The notes: a model not told the origin generated them from the sequence alone. DNA of 64,000 bases from Methanosphaerula subterraneus (GCF_052055875.1 NZ_CP170508.1:1054001-1118000), one strand, 5' to 3'. Shown: positions 1 to 9,063, numbered from the stretch's first letter. Numbers and translations are program-made.

Positions 1-478
1 GTTCGTTTGTTTCCCTGTCCCTGACCTTCACCTTTCGTTTGATTATCCCCAGGATCGCGGAGTCCTCCCTGTTCATCGATGCCGAGGTATAATCGACCTG
101 GTCTGCCTCGAACGTCGAGACTGAGGTGACATCGTCGACAAGGATCCCGACCTTTGAGCGTGTCATCCGATCATCGAGTACAATGATCCGCGATGCTTCA
201 GATACAACCATACCGGTTTCACTGATATTGAGCCGGTGCTTGAGATCGATGATGGTCGTGATCTCCCCCCGAAGATCGATGATCCCCTGTACATAGACCG
301 GTACATTGGGGAGTCTGGTGATCGAGGTATACTCGACCACCTCTTTCACATCAAACAGGTCGATGGCATAGTGTTCCTTCCCCAGAACAAACTCGACAAC
401 CTGGATACTCTCCCGTTTCTTTTCGTTAGGAGCGACCGTTCTGGATTGCGCCTCTGACACGCCTGACTCGACCGTCAT
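1..478 (-). CDS. cheW: CheW-like chemotaxis coupling protein (3' end cut by window edge)
   Basis: CheW couples chemoreceptors to the kinase CheA at the inner face of the membrane or in cytoplasmic arrays. Reading the minus strand from the ATG at 478 gives about 159 residues before the window ends without a stop. After an unstructured ~25-residue start, the text VVEFVLGKEHYAIDLFDVKE, then LPNVPVYVQGIIDLRGEI, and later VGILVDDV are the standard CheW core motifs. The RGxI-type segment (LRGEITTIIDL) is the signature turn. It starts 13 bases after the stop of the chemoreceptor gene at 492-2324, so the two form an operon. The C-terminus lies outside the window; a longer CheW-containing protein such as CheV cannot be excluded. 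Confidence 0.9.
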   Translation of the reverse strand, partial: MTVESGVSEAQSRTVAPNEKKRESIQVVEFVLGKEHYAIDLFDVKEVVEYTSITRLPNVPVYVQGIIDLRGEITTIIDLKHRLNISETGMVVSEASRIIVLDDRMTRSKVGILVDDVTSVSTFEADQVDYTSASMNREDSAILGIIKRKVKVRDRETNE

Positions 479-491
479 GATACCGCACTCC

Positions 492-2324
492 CTACTCCAC
501 CCTGAATCTCTTGTTTGCTTCCATTGCTGTGACTGCAACTTTATTTACTTCTCCAACCATCCGGGTGATGTCGTCAAGGGAGGCGGTCGACTCTTCGGTG
601 GCCGCCGCTGCATCGCCGGCCTCCTGTGCGGTCTGGTCGACGAGACGGGCGACTTCAGTGATACTGGCTGTGATCTCTTCGGTTGTCGCCGCCTGTTCTT
701 CAGTTGCAGAGGCGACCTCGGATACACTCTTTGTCACTTTGTCGATGGCAGCGGCGATCTTATTGAAGGACTGCAATGTCTCGGTGACCATCTCCGAACC
801 CATCTCCACCGTCCCCTTCGCTTCACCCATCGCAAGGGAGGCATGCTGGGTGTTCTTCTTCAGGTTACCGATCATCTCCTCGATGCGCTCTGCCGAGTTC
901 CGGGACTCCTGGGCGAGCGATTTCACCTCTGTGGCGACGACGGCAAATCCGCGGCCTGCATCGCCGGCGCGGGCGGCTTCGATCGCTGCATTCAATGCAA
1001 GGAGGTTGGTCTGGTTGGCGAGATCGCGGATGAGAACGACGATCTTCGATATCTCGCCCATCTGCTTCTCCACATCGGTGACGATATCGTACACCTTTGC
1101 CGACGAGTTCGTGATCTCCACCATGCTCTTCTCAGCCTTGCTGGCCTGTTCTGCCCCCTTCTGCGACAGAACATTCGTATCATGCGAAAGAACGGAGACC
1201 GATTCCATGCTCGAGGTGATCTCCTCGATGGCGGCACTCATGTCCTGCATCGCCTTTGAGATCTGCTCGACACCGTCAGCAGCCTTCTCAGCATCCGAAC
1301 AGACATTGCCGGCATTCTTTGCCACCTGCTGGAGCCCTTTGCTGGCGTCCAGGATACTGTTGTTCGCATAGTCTGCTGTCGAGGTCAGCTCGATCATCTG
1401 CCTGTTGACCTCGCCGATATTCTTACGCAGGCTGGCGATCGTCGAACTGACCGCATTCTGAAGTTTCTCCAGGTGGTCATGCATTATTCTGGTATGCTCG
1501 TCGGATGGTGCCAGGTTATACTGAACGGTAAGATCGCCGGCAGCCATCATCTCGTACCGTTTCGACAGTTCTTCGATCTCGGTCTCGACATATTTCTGCG
1601 TCTTGGTGAGCCCAGTGACATTGGTGACCACTTCGACGTGTCCGACGTTCTCCCCTTTTGCATTCTGGATATACGAACAATCGACGGTGTAGAATTTGCC
1701 TGCCTGCTCGAAATCGGTGGAGTTGGATCCCTGCTTCAGTCGGGTGATACCACATTTCTGGGTATTGCAGATACTCGCACCCCAGTTGCTGCAGTGCTTG
1801 CCTATGAGCTCCTTACGGGGCTTTTTGAGTGTATCTTCAACAGCTTTGTTGACAAACGTCCATTTGCTGTCGAGGTCGGTAACCGTGATCGGGGTCTTGA
1901 TGGTATCCAGAATCGACTCGTAGAATATCGCCCTATCAGCAGCTTCCTCACCCAGCCGGACAGTCTCCGTGATATCGAAATTCGCGATATAGACATACTT
2001 TACGTCACCATGCTCATCGAGAATTGGAACATAGGTCCGTATGAGATCGTACACCCCGGTCGGGGATCCCATCTTGGTCTGTCCACTGACCGTCATCTTT
2101 TTATCGACCGAATCCTGGAGCGTACCGCCGGTCGCACTGATATAATTGAGCATCCCCTTTGTCTTGTAGTCGGAGAAGGGCATGCCCGTGACACGCTCGC
2201 GGCTGTACCCGACAAGCTGGAAATAACTCTCATTGCCATCCACAATCTTCAGTTCCTTATCGAGAAGGACATGAGCCATTGGGCTTTTTGCAAATATCTG
2301 CTGATAATCCGAAAGATCTGTCAT
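492..2324 (-). CDS. Soluble PAS-PAS methyl-accepting chemotaxis protein
   Basis: A 610-residue chemoreceptor. It has no hydrophobic membrane segment, so it should be cytoplasmic. Two PAS domains lie at about 8-120 and 128-240, a HAMP-like linker follows near 245-300, and the rest is the long coiled-coil signalling domain. The hairpin tip that contacts CheA/CheW is unmistakable (NQTNLLALNAAIEAARAG, near residue 440). Glu/Gln-rich flanks such as EEQAATTEEI are candidate methylation regions. The second PAS domain carries several cysteines (HCSNWGASICNTQKCGI and a later Cys), suggesting a bound cofactor or redox sensing; that part is inference. It is co-transcribed with cheW just downstream. Confidence 0.93.
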   Translation of the reverse strand: MTDLSDYQQIFAKSPMAHVLLDKELKIVDGNESYFQLVGYSRERVTGMPFSDYKTKGMLNYISATGGTLQDSVDKKMTVSGQTKMGSPTGVYDLIRTYVPILDEHGDVKYVYIANFDITETVRLGEEAADRAIFYESILDTIKTPITVTDLDSKWTFVNKAVEDTLKKPRKELIGKHCSNWGASICNTQKCGITRLKQGSNSTDFEQAGKFYTVDCSYIQNAKGENVGHVEVVTNVTGLTKTQKYVETEIEELSKRYEMMAAGDLTVQYNLAPSDEHTRIMHDHLEKLQNAVSSTIASLRKNIGEVNRQMIELTSTADYANNSILDASKGLQQVAKNAGNVCSDAEKAADGVEQISKAMQDMSAAIEEITSSMESVSVLSHDTNVLSQKGAEQASKAEKSMVEITNSSAKVYDIVTDVEKQMGEISKIVVLIRDLANQTNLLALNAAIEAARAGDAGRGFAVVATEVKSLAQESRNSAERIEEMIGNLKKNTQHASLAMGEAKGTVEMGSEMVTETLQSFNKIAAAIDKVTKSVSEVASATEEQAATTEEITASITEVARLVDQTAQEAGDAAAATEESTASLDDITRMVGEVNKVAVTAMEANKRFRVE

Positions 2325-2583
2325 CTTTTACACTCACCTTATATCTCTAACCATCAGGAATCCCAGTGTGCTCATTGGACCTATTCGTCCAGAATCACTG
2401 AGATTCAATTTTAAGCAGTATGCTGAAGTATTCCCGCGTGGTTTGACACCAGCAGGGATCCAACCCGGTCCCTTGAGGTTATAGTTAATATCTATTCAAC
2501 AATGAGTATTGAATATTTGGTAACACCGTGGAGGGGTACTGATATCAGATCCCCGGGGTCAGGAAAGAGAGAGAGAGAATGAA

Positions 2584-2675
2584 TTCCCACCAGGTGAGAT
2601 ATCCGGTCTCACTCGTGGGAACCTGACCGTGGATCTTTCAGGAGGGTTCTGTTCAACACCCTGTCCTGAAGGTCC
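2584..2675 (-). terminator. Two adjacent inverted repeats after the M50 protease gene
   Basis: The intergenic stretch 2325-2691 holds two imperfect inverted repeats: 2584-2621 (arms TTCCCAC and GTGGGAA, with GTGAGA/TCTCAC inside) and 2631-2675 (arms GGATCTTTCAGGA and TCCTGAAGGTCC). They begin 17 bases past the stop of the minus-strand protease gene. On that strand they are followed by a pyrimidine-rich tract near 2565-2580, which fits a transcription end. The remaining part, 2325-2560, should contain the chemoreceptor promoter; I see no gene in it. Confidence 0.4.
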
Positions 2676-2691
2676 ACCAGCACGTTAGAAG

Positions 2692-4083
2692 TCAGAGATG
2701 GAACAGATAGGGAAGTGCGATCAACGCAACCATCGCAGTCATCACCAGAGCGCTGATGCCGGCCGCGAAGCTGGAGGCGAACCGTTCAAGCCTAAAACGG
2801 GCAGAGATCTGCCGGATACCCTCCTGCATGATATAGCCCCCGTCGAGCGGGACCATCGGGAGGGCGTTGAAGATCCCGACGTTGATGCTGATCCAGCCGC
2901 TCCAGAAGAGCAGGTGGATCAGACCCCAGAACCCGGGGAACGGAGCGTCGTAGTACCGGGTATCGGTGGTCTCAAAGCCGAGGATACGCAGGTACTGTCC
3001 CTCTTCGGAGAGATCGAAGGGCAATACCAGGTACCTGAGCAGCCCGAGCGGGTTGAACGAATCCTTGACCGCGCTGACCAGGCCGGGGGCATCATAATAC
3101 GTGACACCCATGAACCCGGGACCGTCAGTGCTGGTGGTACCGGGCCGGGTGGTCAGGGTCAGGGGATAGACAGAGACGATCCCATCCTTCTGAACACCGA
3201 GGGTGATCGGATCTCCCGACCTCGTCCCATTCAGAAACGCCGCGACCTGCTCGCGAGTCGACACCGGGGTTCCATTGATCGCAGTCACGATCGAGTCCTG
3301 CGGCACCCCGGCCAGATGAGCGGGGAAGTCCTGGTAGATGCCGGAGATCACCGGCGCGGTGGTCGGGGCCGCCATCCCGAAGAGTGTGATCATCAGGAAG
3401 AAACAGATCAGCCCGAAGACCAGGTTGTTGGTGATCCCGGCGCCGAACATCCTGATCTTCGGCATCCCCTTCGCCTCTGCGACATCCTGTTCATTCGGCT
3501 CGACGAACGCACCGATAGGAATCACCGCGAGGAGGAGCCCGGCACTCCGGACACGCATCTGTTCGACCCGGGCCAGGACTCCGTGTCCGAACTCGTGGAT
3601 GGCCAGTGTCAGCACCAGGGCAAGCCAGACCGCCACCGTCCCGGGGACGTACTGGTTCACCCCAGGGATCAGGAACAGGTTCTGCGGTTCATAGATACCG
3701 GTTGGAGCCGGCTTATAGGTCAGCGTATACCGGAGTGAGATGAAGAGGCTGACCGTGAAGAAGATCGAGACCAGGATCACCATCAGGACGCCGAGCGTCC
3801 CGTAGATCCGAAAGAAGAGACCGAACCTGGCGAAGAGATCGAATATTCCGACTTTGTTGGTACGGATGGCCATGATCGGACCGTAGAACGAGATGTGATC
3901 GTAGATCCAGTCCCCGGTTTCTCCCCCGGCCCCTGGCATATCAACCTCGCCATCCAGAGCGTCCCCTGTCGTTTCATATTCCAATAGTCGCCGCCGGCGG
4001 TAGGCGCGATTATGCAGTATCACGTACCCTGAAATCAGCGAATATAGCAGGACAAGAAGAATAAGGACTGAGAACCACTCCAT
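2692..4083 (-). CDS. M50-family membrane zinc metalloprotease with PDZ domain
   Basis: A site-2-type intramembrane protease that cuts membrane-embedded substrates. Counting from the chosen ATG at 4083 (MEWFSVLILLVLL, at once a membrane helix), the zinc motif HEFGH is near residues 163-167 and the second motif, with PLDGG giving the third ligand, is near residue 420. A PDZ domain lies between them (PAHLAGVPQDSIVTAINGTP). Several hydrophobic segments flank the motifs. A start 12 codons further up would add a non-hydrophobic leader, so the internal ATG is preferred. It is the last gene of the long minus-strand run, about 50 bases after rnhB. The substrate is unknown. Confidence 0.9.
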   Translation of the reverse strand: MEWFSVLILLVLLYSLISGYVILHNRAYRRRRLLEYETTGDALDGEVDMPGAGGETGDWIYDHISFYGPIMAIRTNKVGIFDLFARFGLFFRIYGTLGVLMVILVSIFFTVSLFISLRYTLTYKPAPTGIYEPQNLFLIPGVNQYVPGTVAVWLALVLTLAIHEFGHGVLARVEQMRVRSAGLLLAVIPIGAFVEPNEQDVAEAKGMPKIRMFGAGITNNLVFGLICFFLMITLFGMAAPTTAPVISGIYQDFPAHLAGVPQDSIVTAINGTPVSTREQVAAFLNGTRSGDPITLGVQKDGIVSVYPLTLTTRPGTTSTDGPGFMGVTYYDAPGLVSAVKDSFNPLGLLRYLVLPFDLSEEGQYLRILGFETTDTRYYDAPFPGFWGLIHLLFWSGWISINVGIFNALPMVPLDGGYIMQEGIRQISARFRLERFASSFAAGISALVMTAMVALIALPYLFHL

Positions 4084-4133
4084 TCTGTAGTCATTTTGAG
4101 GGCAGACTACATAAACCATTGGCTGGTACCAGA

Positions 4134-4793
4134 TCAGAAAAACGAGCAGAGATCCCGCTGACCAAGCGATTCGAGCAGATGAATGGTCGTTTTCCAGGTC
4201 TTTCGGGCACAGGACGGAGGTGCATGATGCCGTCCGATATAGTCGGAGAGATACTCAATGGTGTACCGGTCCGAAGGATATCCGCTACCGATCGGACCGC
4301 ACTCCTCTGCCAGTGCATCGATGAGGCGATCACGGGTGACCTTTGCAATGATGCTGGCCGCGGCCACGACCGGATAGGTGCTGTCCGCCCGGTGCTCGGC
4401 GATCACCTGGCAGGAAGAGGGAGGATCAAGAAGAGCGGTCACGGTCTCCCGGTATCGGTCTGCGTTCACATCACAGGCGTCGACATAGGCGACCGTGGGG
4501 GCCAGGGTGCTGATCACAGCGGCATGTCCCCTGGCCACGATCAGGTTCATCGTTACAGTCTCGCGGGCCTGATCGATAGCTGCTGCAGAGAGGACGAACA
4601 CGGTGGTTGTACAGATCGATCGGATCCGATCATAGAGGTCTTCCCGCCGGTTTCGGGTCAGCTGCTTGGAGTCCCGGACTCCGAGTGCTGCGATTGCGGA
4701 GAGATCCCTGCAGGAGACTCCGGCCACGACCATCGGTCCGAGCACAGCCCCTTTTCCAGCCTCGTCGACCCCACAGATCAGCGGCATCTGCAT
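4134..4793 (-). CDS. rnhB: Ribonuclease HII
   Basis: Removes RNA from RNA-DNA hybrids and single ribonucleotides from DNA. The N-terminus LICGVDEAGKGAVLGPMV contains the catalytic Asp-Glu pair. The later VAYVDACDVN supplies another acidic residue, and VVAAASIIAKVTRDR is the conserved type 2 RNase H helix. At about 219 residues the length is normal for archaeal RNase HII. In-frame ATGs occur at 4793 and 4787, and a TTG at 4802; no clear ribosome-binding site separates them. It follows the geranylgeranyl reductase gene by about 30 bases. Confidence 0.95.
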   Translation of the reverse strand: MQMPLICGVDEAGKGAVLGPMVVAGVSCRDLSAIAALGVRDSKQLTRNRREDLYDRIRSICTTTVFVLSAAAIDQARETVTMNLIVARGHAAVISTLAPTVAYVDACDVNADRYRETVTALLDPPSSCQVIAEHRADSTYPVVAAASIIAKVTRDRLIDALAEECGPIGSGYPSDRYTIEYLSDYIGRHHAPPSCARKTWKTTIHLLESLGQRDLCSFF

Positions 4794-4824
4794 AGAAATC
4801 AAAAAAAAGTATGTTCAGTAGACT

Positions 4825-6024
4825 TCAGGAGTTGAGGGAGTCCCGCAGCGTCTTCAGTTCAATGAGGAGTTTTGGATTATGTTTGATCAGTTCCTTGATC
4901 AGTTCGAGCGTCGAGAACTTCTCCATATTGATTCTCTTGAACGAATGGGCCAGTGCATTCAGTTTTTCATCGCTCTGCCTGATGAAGTACTCCTTGATCT
5001 TGTAGTTGCGATCCAGTGCCTTCCCCATCACCGACGCACGCCACTGCTCGTCATAGGCGGCCAGTGCTGCCCGGCTGCAGTCGCCGCGGCTGATACACTC
5101 GGCAGCGACCTGTGCTGCGAGCCGACCAGAGTACATGGCATTGTAGATGCCGCCACCAGTCAGCGGGTCACTGATCCTGGCTGCGTCCCCGATGATCATC
5201 AACCCGTCGCTGACCGTGGAGGCCAGCGGCTGGCAGACCGAGACCCCACCGACGATGCACTCGATTGTCTTTCCGTTCGGGAAGTTCTTCTCGACGAACC
5301 GGTTCAGATAGTCGATCGGCCGATTGCCGGGCAGACTCATCTTACCGCTGATCCCGAGCCCGACATTCGCAGTCCGTTTCCCCTTCGGGAAGACCCAGGC
5401 ATAGCCCTGGGGAGCGATCTCGTTCCCGATGTAGAAGACCGTCGCCGCCTGGTCGATATCGATATCGGTCAGCAGGTACTGGGCGCAGGTCTCGATCTCG
5501 TTCACCGGGACCGCAGTGTCTATACCACACCACCGGGCGAACTTGGACTCGACCCCGTCTGCAGCGATCACGACCTTGGCTCTGACATCAGTTGTCGTGC
5601 CATACCCCTGCAGCCGTGCACCCTTTACGACACCGTCCTCTATGATCGGTGCGACCGCCCGGGTCTTCACCTGCACCTCGGCGCCGGCCTCGGCCGCCTG
5701 CCAGACCAGTGCACGGTCGAAGACCTTCCGGTCCAGGATGTACCCGACCTCGTTGCCGGCCATCTTTGCCTCAAGGGACATCGTGGTGCCGTCCGGGCCG
5801 ACGATCGTGGCCCGCTCGATATCTGCAGATATCCAGGCTGGGTCAGGGTCGATGAACTCCCTGAGCAGTTCCTTCCCGACACCCTCTGCACACCGGACCG
5901 GCGTACCGATTGCGGGCCGTTTCTCGACCATTAAGACCGAGAGACCCTTTTCTGCTGCCGTCTTTGCAGCAAGAGCTCCACCTGGACCGGCACCGATGAT
6001 CAGGAGATCGTACTCAGCCTTCAT
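4825..6024 (-). CDS. Digeranylgeranylglycerophospholipid reductase (geranylgeranyl reductase family)
   Basis: Saturates the isoprenoid chains of archaeal ether lipids, using FAD and electrons from a small ferredoxin. The ATG at 6024 opens with MKAEYDLLIIGAGPGGALAAKTA, the FAD-binding Rossmann motif. VEKRPAIGTPVRCAEGVG is characteristic of the GGR family, and GLMIIGDAARISDPLTGGGI is the second FAD motif. The protein has 399 residues. The longer open frame upstream runs into the ferredoxin gene and is not used. Its first codons overlap the end of the ferredoxin gene by 11 bases. In methanogens such as Methanosarcina, GGR paired with an adjacent ferredoxin has been shown to reduce the lipid precursor. 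Confidence 0.93.
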   Translation of the reverse strand: MKAEYDLLIIGAGPGGALAAKTAAEKGLSVLMVEKRPAIGTPVRCAEGVGKELLREFIDPDPAWISADIERATIVGPDGTTMSLEAKMAGNEVGYILDRKVFDRALVWQAAEAGAEVQVKTRAVAPIIEDGVVKGARLQGYGTTTDVRAKVVIAADGVESKFARWCGIDTAVPVNEIETCAQYLLTDIDIDQAATVFYIGNEIAPQGYAWVFPKGKRTANVGLGISGKMSLPGNRPIDYLNRFVEKNFPNGKTIECIVGGVSVCQPLASTVSDGLMIIGDAARISDPLTGGGIYNAMYSGRLAAQVAAECISRGDCSRAALAAYDEQWRASVMGKALDRNYKIKEYFIRQSDEKLNALAHSFKRINMEKFSTLELIKELIKHNPKLLIELKTLRDSLNS

Positions 6025-6199
6025 TGATAACCTCCAGGGCTCCGAGTGGGCAGGCCTTGACACAGATCCCGCAGTTACGGCAGGTCTCATCCACCGTCAG
6101 GTACGCATCGATCAGTTCGAGGGCGCCCTCAGGACAGACCGACACACATGATCCACAATATCCACACACATCACGATGAATCTTGAGCATTGGTATCAT
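6014..6199 (-). CDS. 2[4Fe-4S] ferredoxin, probable partner of geranylgeranyl reductase
   Basis: A small iron-sulfur protein of about 61 residues. It contains two complete CxxCxxCxxxC sets, CGYCGSCVSVCP and CRNCGICVKACP, each binding one [4Fe-4S] cluster. The ATG at 6199 (MIPMLKIHRD) is the most reasonable start; ATG 6190 and TTG 6217 are alternatives. It overlaps the reductase gene by 11 bases, so the two products are likely made in a fixed ratio. The role as electron donor for ether-lipid saturation is inferred from this coupling and from the same arrangement in other methanogens. Confidence 0.92.
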   Translation of the reverse strand: MIPMLKIHRDVCGYCGSCVSVCPEGALELIDAYLTVDETCRNCGICVKACPLGALEVINEG

Positions 6200-6227
6200 T
6201 TTGGGGTGCAACTCCAATAAGGTTTAC

Positions 6228-7349
6228 TCATTGCATGAACGAAAAAGAACCGTACGAACCGCCGCCACCAGGGTGCAGTTCGACCCTTCCGTCCCGAAGC
6301 GCCTGCACCGCCCTCCCAACCGCAGGATTTATTCCGGTGATCTCCGGTTCCGGCGTCTCTATCAAAACAGTGATCTCGTCCCCGAACTGGGATATATACT
6401 CAGTATAGAGGCGCTGCACCTTCTTTGCAGAGGGAGAGGCGGTCCCGAGCACCCGCTGGATGATCTCTGACAGGGGTATCAGGTGCAGATAGGGCGGACG
6501 GGGGGATGGAAGGGTGTCGGTCAACTCATGCGCACGATCTGCAACCCCTTTCTTGATGCGTGCCCCGTCGACAGGACACCGCCAGTGATGGGCAATCGCC
6601 TCGTCAAAGGTATACTGATGGAAGCCCTCGATACAGGCGGTCCGGTTGTACTTCCCCTCCTCAGGAAAGAAGCCCGCATTCATCAGGATCCTGTTCTCCC
6701 TGATCGCAGCGAGAACAGCCCGGGGCGTCGGTTCGGTCACATCGAGCAGGTTGAACTCGCGGCCGAACTTGTTGGTCTGCGGCGAGTGGGCGTCTGAGTT
6801 CGAGAGGAACGGGACCTGGTGCAGCTCGCTGATCCCGGCCCCGTACGAGGAGTCCGCGCTGAGGCCGAGCTCGAGGAGATCGATCGGTTCGGATCCATAG
6901 CAGTCCCTGACATGATCATAGGTCGCATAGAGCGAGGTCCAGGGGGTGAATGCATGGGCAGGACCGATCATCCCCCCCACCGCATGGACATGGGCGGCGA
7001 TCGCCTCACCCTCCAGTTTGACCTGCGGCCGGCCGTTCCGATCGATGTTGCTGCTGTACGGCTTCAGCAGATCATACAGTGCGGCGCACTGGTCGAAGTC
7101 CTCCATCAGGATCAGGTGATGGATCCGGTGCAGCCCCTCGACCTCGGCCGTCGGGACTACACAGACCCCCTCGGGGTTGACGAGGTGCTCATCCCAGAGT
7201 GAACGCCAGGTCGGGTGGAGTCCGTCGCCGGTCCCGATGATCTGGATCCCCTTAATTGTTGAAGAAGCGAGCAGCTGCTCAGGGAGCATATGCCTGGAGA
7301 CCGCCAGCGCGAATGGCGAGTGGATGTGCAGATCGGCGCGGAGATGCAT
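6228..7349 (-). CDS. PHP-domain phosphoesterase (COG1379-type)
   Basis: A 373-residue metal-dependent hydrolase of the PHP superfamily. The first motif LRADLHIHSPF sits at the N-terminus. Further metal-ligand motifs are ILMEDFD, IGPAHAF and FLSNSDAHS, followed by a small CPVDG zinc-ribbon-like segment near the C-terminal third. Close homologues in archaea and bacteria are annotated as PHP proteins or, by fusion, as UvrD-associated; the substrate is unknown. The ATG at 7349 has a GGGTGA site five bases upstream. The gene touches the PAC2-family gene upstream. The tail is Gly-rich (PGGGGSYGSF). Confidence 0.85.
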   Translation of the reverse strand: MHLRADLHIHSPFALAVSRHMLPEQLLASSTIKGIQIIGTGDGLHPTWRSLWDEHLVNPEGVCVVPTAEVEGLHRIHHLILMEDFDQCAALYDLLKPYSSNIDRNGRPQVKLEGEAIAAHVHAVGGMIGPAHAFTPWTSLYATYDHVRDCYGSEPIDLLELGLSADSSYGAGISELHQVPFLSNSDAHSPQTNKFGREFNLLDVTEPTPRAVLAAIRENRILMNAGFFPEEGKYNRTACIEGFHQYTFDEAIAHHWRCPVDGARIKKGVADRAHELTDTLPSPRPPYLHLIPLSEIIQRVLGTASPSAKKVQRLYTEYISQFGDEITVLIETPEPEITGINPAVGRAVQALRDGRVELHPGGGGSYGSFSFMQ

Positions 7350-7354
7350 ACCAG

Positions 7355-8125
7355 TCACCCGATGTACCGGAGTTCATCGTTCTTTCTGACCAGTTCGCTC
7401 TCACGCACCTCGGCGAGCACCTGCTCCATGTCATCGGCCCGTTCATGCAGCCGGCTCGTATCCACCACCAGCCCGGTGATCCTGCAGAGCAGGGAGAGGA
7501 GGTTATGGGCGCTCTTGGGATCGATCAGGTACCCCGAGGTCTCTCCCATCAGGCAGATCCCCCCGATACCCTGACGAGCGCCGAGGCCGAGCAGCAACCC
7601 GGCAGCGCCGACGATACCCCCGCCGGGCTCGTCCCTGGTGAAGATACCGCCGACCTCCTCGACCGGGGCGCGAAGTGCTGGATCATTGACCGCGCAGAGC
7701 ACCCGCGGCTCGTCGACCAGATGGCCGACCCCGTACCCGCCGAGCGTATAGATCTTTTTGATCCCGAGACGGGCTGCGATCTGCAGGTACTGCTCGGCGA
7801 GGAGATAGTGCCCCTCGTTCGAAAGGCTCTGGCAGTCCCCGACCAGGAAATAGACCGTCTGTTCTGCGACCTGGTAGCGATAGATCTCATTCCCTGCCAG
7901 CCGGACCGTGCCGTCCTCCTGGAGGATCACCTGGGGGGGGAAGAACAGGGAGTGGATCTCAGCAATCTTCTCGGCATGGAGTTCCTCGATCAGATAATCC
8001 GCGACGACCTTGCCGACCTGACCGATCCCGGGAAGTCCTTCGATAAGTATCGCGGGACCGGTGATCTCCTGGTCAAGATCCCTGAAAGGGTCCCCAAAAA
8101 AAGTGACTGTCACCTGCTCCATCAT
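7355..8125 (-). CDS. PAC2-family protein (proteasome assembly chaperone 2-like)
   Basis: A 256-residue protein of the PAC2 fold (COG2047). Family features are PAILIEGLPGIGQVGKVVADYLIEEL at the N-terminus, KKIYTLGGYGVGHLVDEPRV in the middle, and the Gly-rich GGGIVGAAGLLLGLGARQGI. In eukaryotes PAC2 helps build the 20S proteasome; the archaeal role is not proven. The start ATG overlaps the nop10 stop in an ATGA arrangement. The order aIF2-alpha, Nop10, PAC2 is widely conserved in archaea, which supports the assignment and suggests co-regulation with translation genes. Confidence 0.9.
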   Translation of the reverse strand: MMEQVTVTFFGDPFRDLDQEITGPAILIEGLPGIGQVGKVVADYLIEELHAEKIAEIHSLFFPPQVILQEDGTVRLAGNEIYRYQVAEQTVYFLVGDCQSLSNEGHYLLAEQYLQIAARLGIKKIYTLGGYGVGHLVDEPRVLCAVNDPALRAPVEEVGGIFTRDEPGGGIVGAAGLLLGLGARQGIGGICLMGETSGYLIDPKSAHNLLSLLCRITGLVVDTSRLHERADDMEQVLAEVRESELVRKNDELRYIG

Positions 8126-8271
8126 TGCACCAGTCTACGGTAATGCCCGTAACGATCTTCAGGTGAATAACGAGCAGGGTGTGCAGTCTCGGTCTGTTCT
8201 TTACAGACCGGGCACTGCGCAGCGAGCGTATAGGTGTGATCAGCAGAACAGCGCCTGATCCGGCCCTTCAT
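8122..8271 (-). CDS. nop10: Nop10, H/ACA ribonucleoprotein subunit
   Basis: A 49-residue protein read directly from the minus strand. It begins MKGRIRRCSADHTYTL, continues CPVCKEQTETAHPARYSPED and ends RYGHYRRLVQ. Nop10 binds Cbf5 in the H/ACA guide RNP that converts uridine to pseudouridine in rRNA. The PARYSPEDRYGHYRR segment is the diagnostic part, and the CxxC pair belongs to the small archaeal zinc knuckle. Its ATG shares one base with the aIF2-alpha stop (TGATG), and its stop overlaps the PAC2 start (ATGA). The gene is shorter than common ORF cut-offs and is easily missed. Confidence 0.96.
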   Translation of the reverse strand: MKGRIRRCSADHTYTLAAQCPVCKEQTETAHPARYSPEDRYGHYRRLVQ

Positions 8272-9056
8272 CAGACCTTCCCTGACTTCTGCTTGCGCAC
8301 AAACTTGGCCTCGCCACCTGCACGCTCGACGACTCCCATCGCAGCCGCTGCTGCCCGGTCGATCGCCTTCTGTGCAGTCTTGTAATCAGAGGCCGTGATC
8401 TTGATCCCGTACTTGGGCGCGCCGATGTAGAAGATATCAATACCGACGTCAGGGATCTTCGGCTCTGCACTGCGCAGGGCACGCCTGATCACATTGACCC
8501 CGTCAGGTTTTGTCGAGGTCAGGTGCAGCACTCCGCTGACCGTGACCTTCGGGATCTTCACATTCTCATGGGCAACAGCGATCAGGGCATCGAGAACCTT
8601 TTCAGGGAGATGCACCTTCTCGCGGATCGACGGCTCATTGGTCACCATCTCCTCGAAGGGGACGAAGAGGACGCCGTACTCATGGTACAGGGCGTTCTCG
8701 ATCTCCTCAACAGAAGCGCCAGATGCCTCAGCAGCGAATTCTATCCACTTGTGGGCTTTCTGCTCATTCTTCCATTCGCAGATCTTTTCGCGCCGCTGAT
8801 GATCGTTGACATCCTTGAGAGAGAGATCGATATGACCTTTCTGGGTATCGACATGCAGAACCTTGCAGACGATCTTCTGTCCTTCAGAGATGTGGTCGCG
8901 GATGTATTTGATCCATCCTGTTGCAATCTCTGAGATCGGGATCAGGCCTTCGCGGCCGTGATACTCGTCGAGCTGCACAAAGGCGACAAAGTCCTTGACT
9001 GTCGCAACGGTGCAGACGACCAGTTCCCCCTCTTCAGGCCAGTCTCTCTCATGCAT
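8271..9056 (-). CDS. Translation initiation factor aIF2, alpha subunit
   Basis: Part of the aIF2 heterotrimer that brings initiator tRNA to the small ribosomal subunit. The ATG at 9056 starts MHERDWPEEGELVVCTVATV and leads into an S1 RNA-binding domain (about 10-85: EYHGREGLIPISEIATGWIK, VDTQKGHIDLSLKDV). A helical domain and an alpha-beta C-terminal domain follow (DVGIDIFYIGAPKYGIKI). At 261 residues the length is standard. The longer upstream frame would run into rps27e and is rejected. It lies seven bases after rps27e and overlaps nop10. Confidence 0.95.
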   Translation of the reverse strand: MHERDWPEEGELVVCTVATVKDFVAFVQLDEYHGREGLIPISEIATGWIKYIRDHISEGQKIVCKVLHVDTQKGHIDLSLKDVNDHQRREKICEWKNEQKAHKWIEFAAEASGASVEEIENALYHEYGVLFVPFEEMVTNEPSIREKVHLPEKVLDALIAVAHENVKIPKVTVSGVLHLTSTKPDGVNVIRRALRSAEPKIPDVGIDIFYIGAPKYGIKITASDYKTAQKAIDRAAAAAMGVVERAGGEAKFVRKQKSGKV

Positions 9057-9063
9057 AGTCTGA

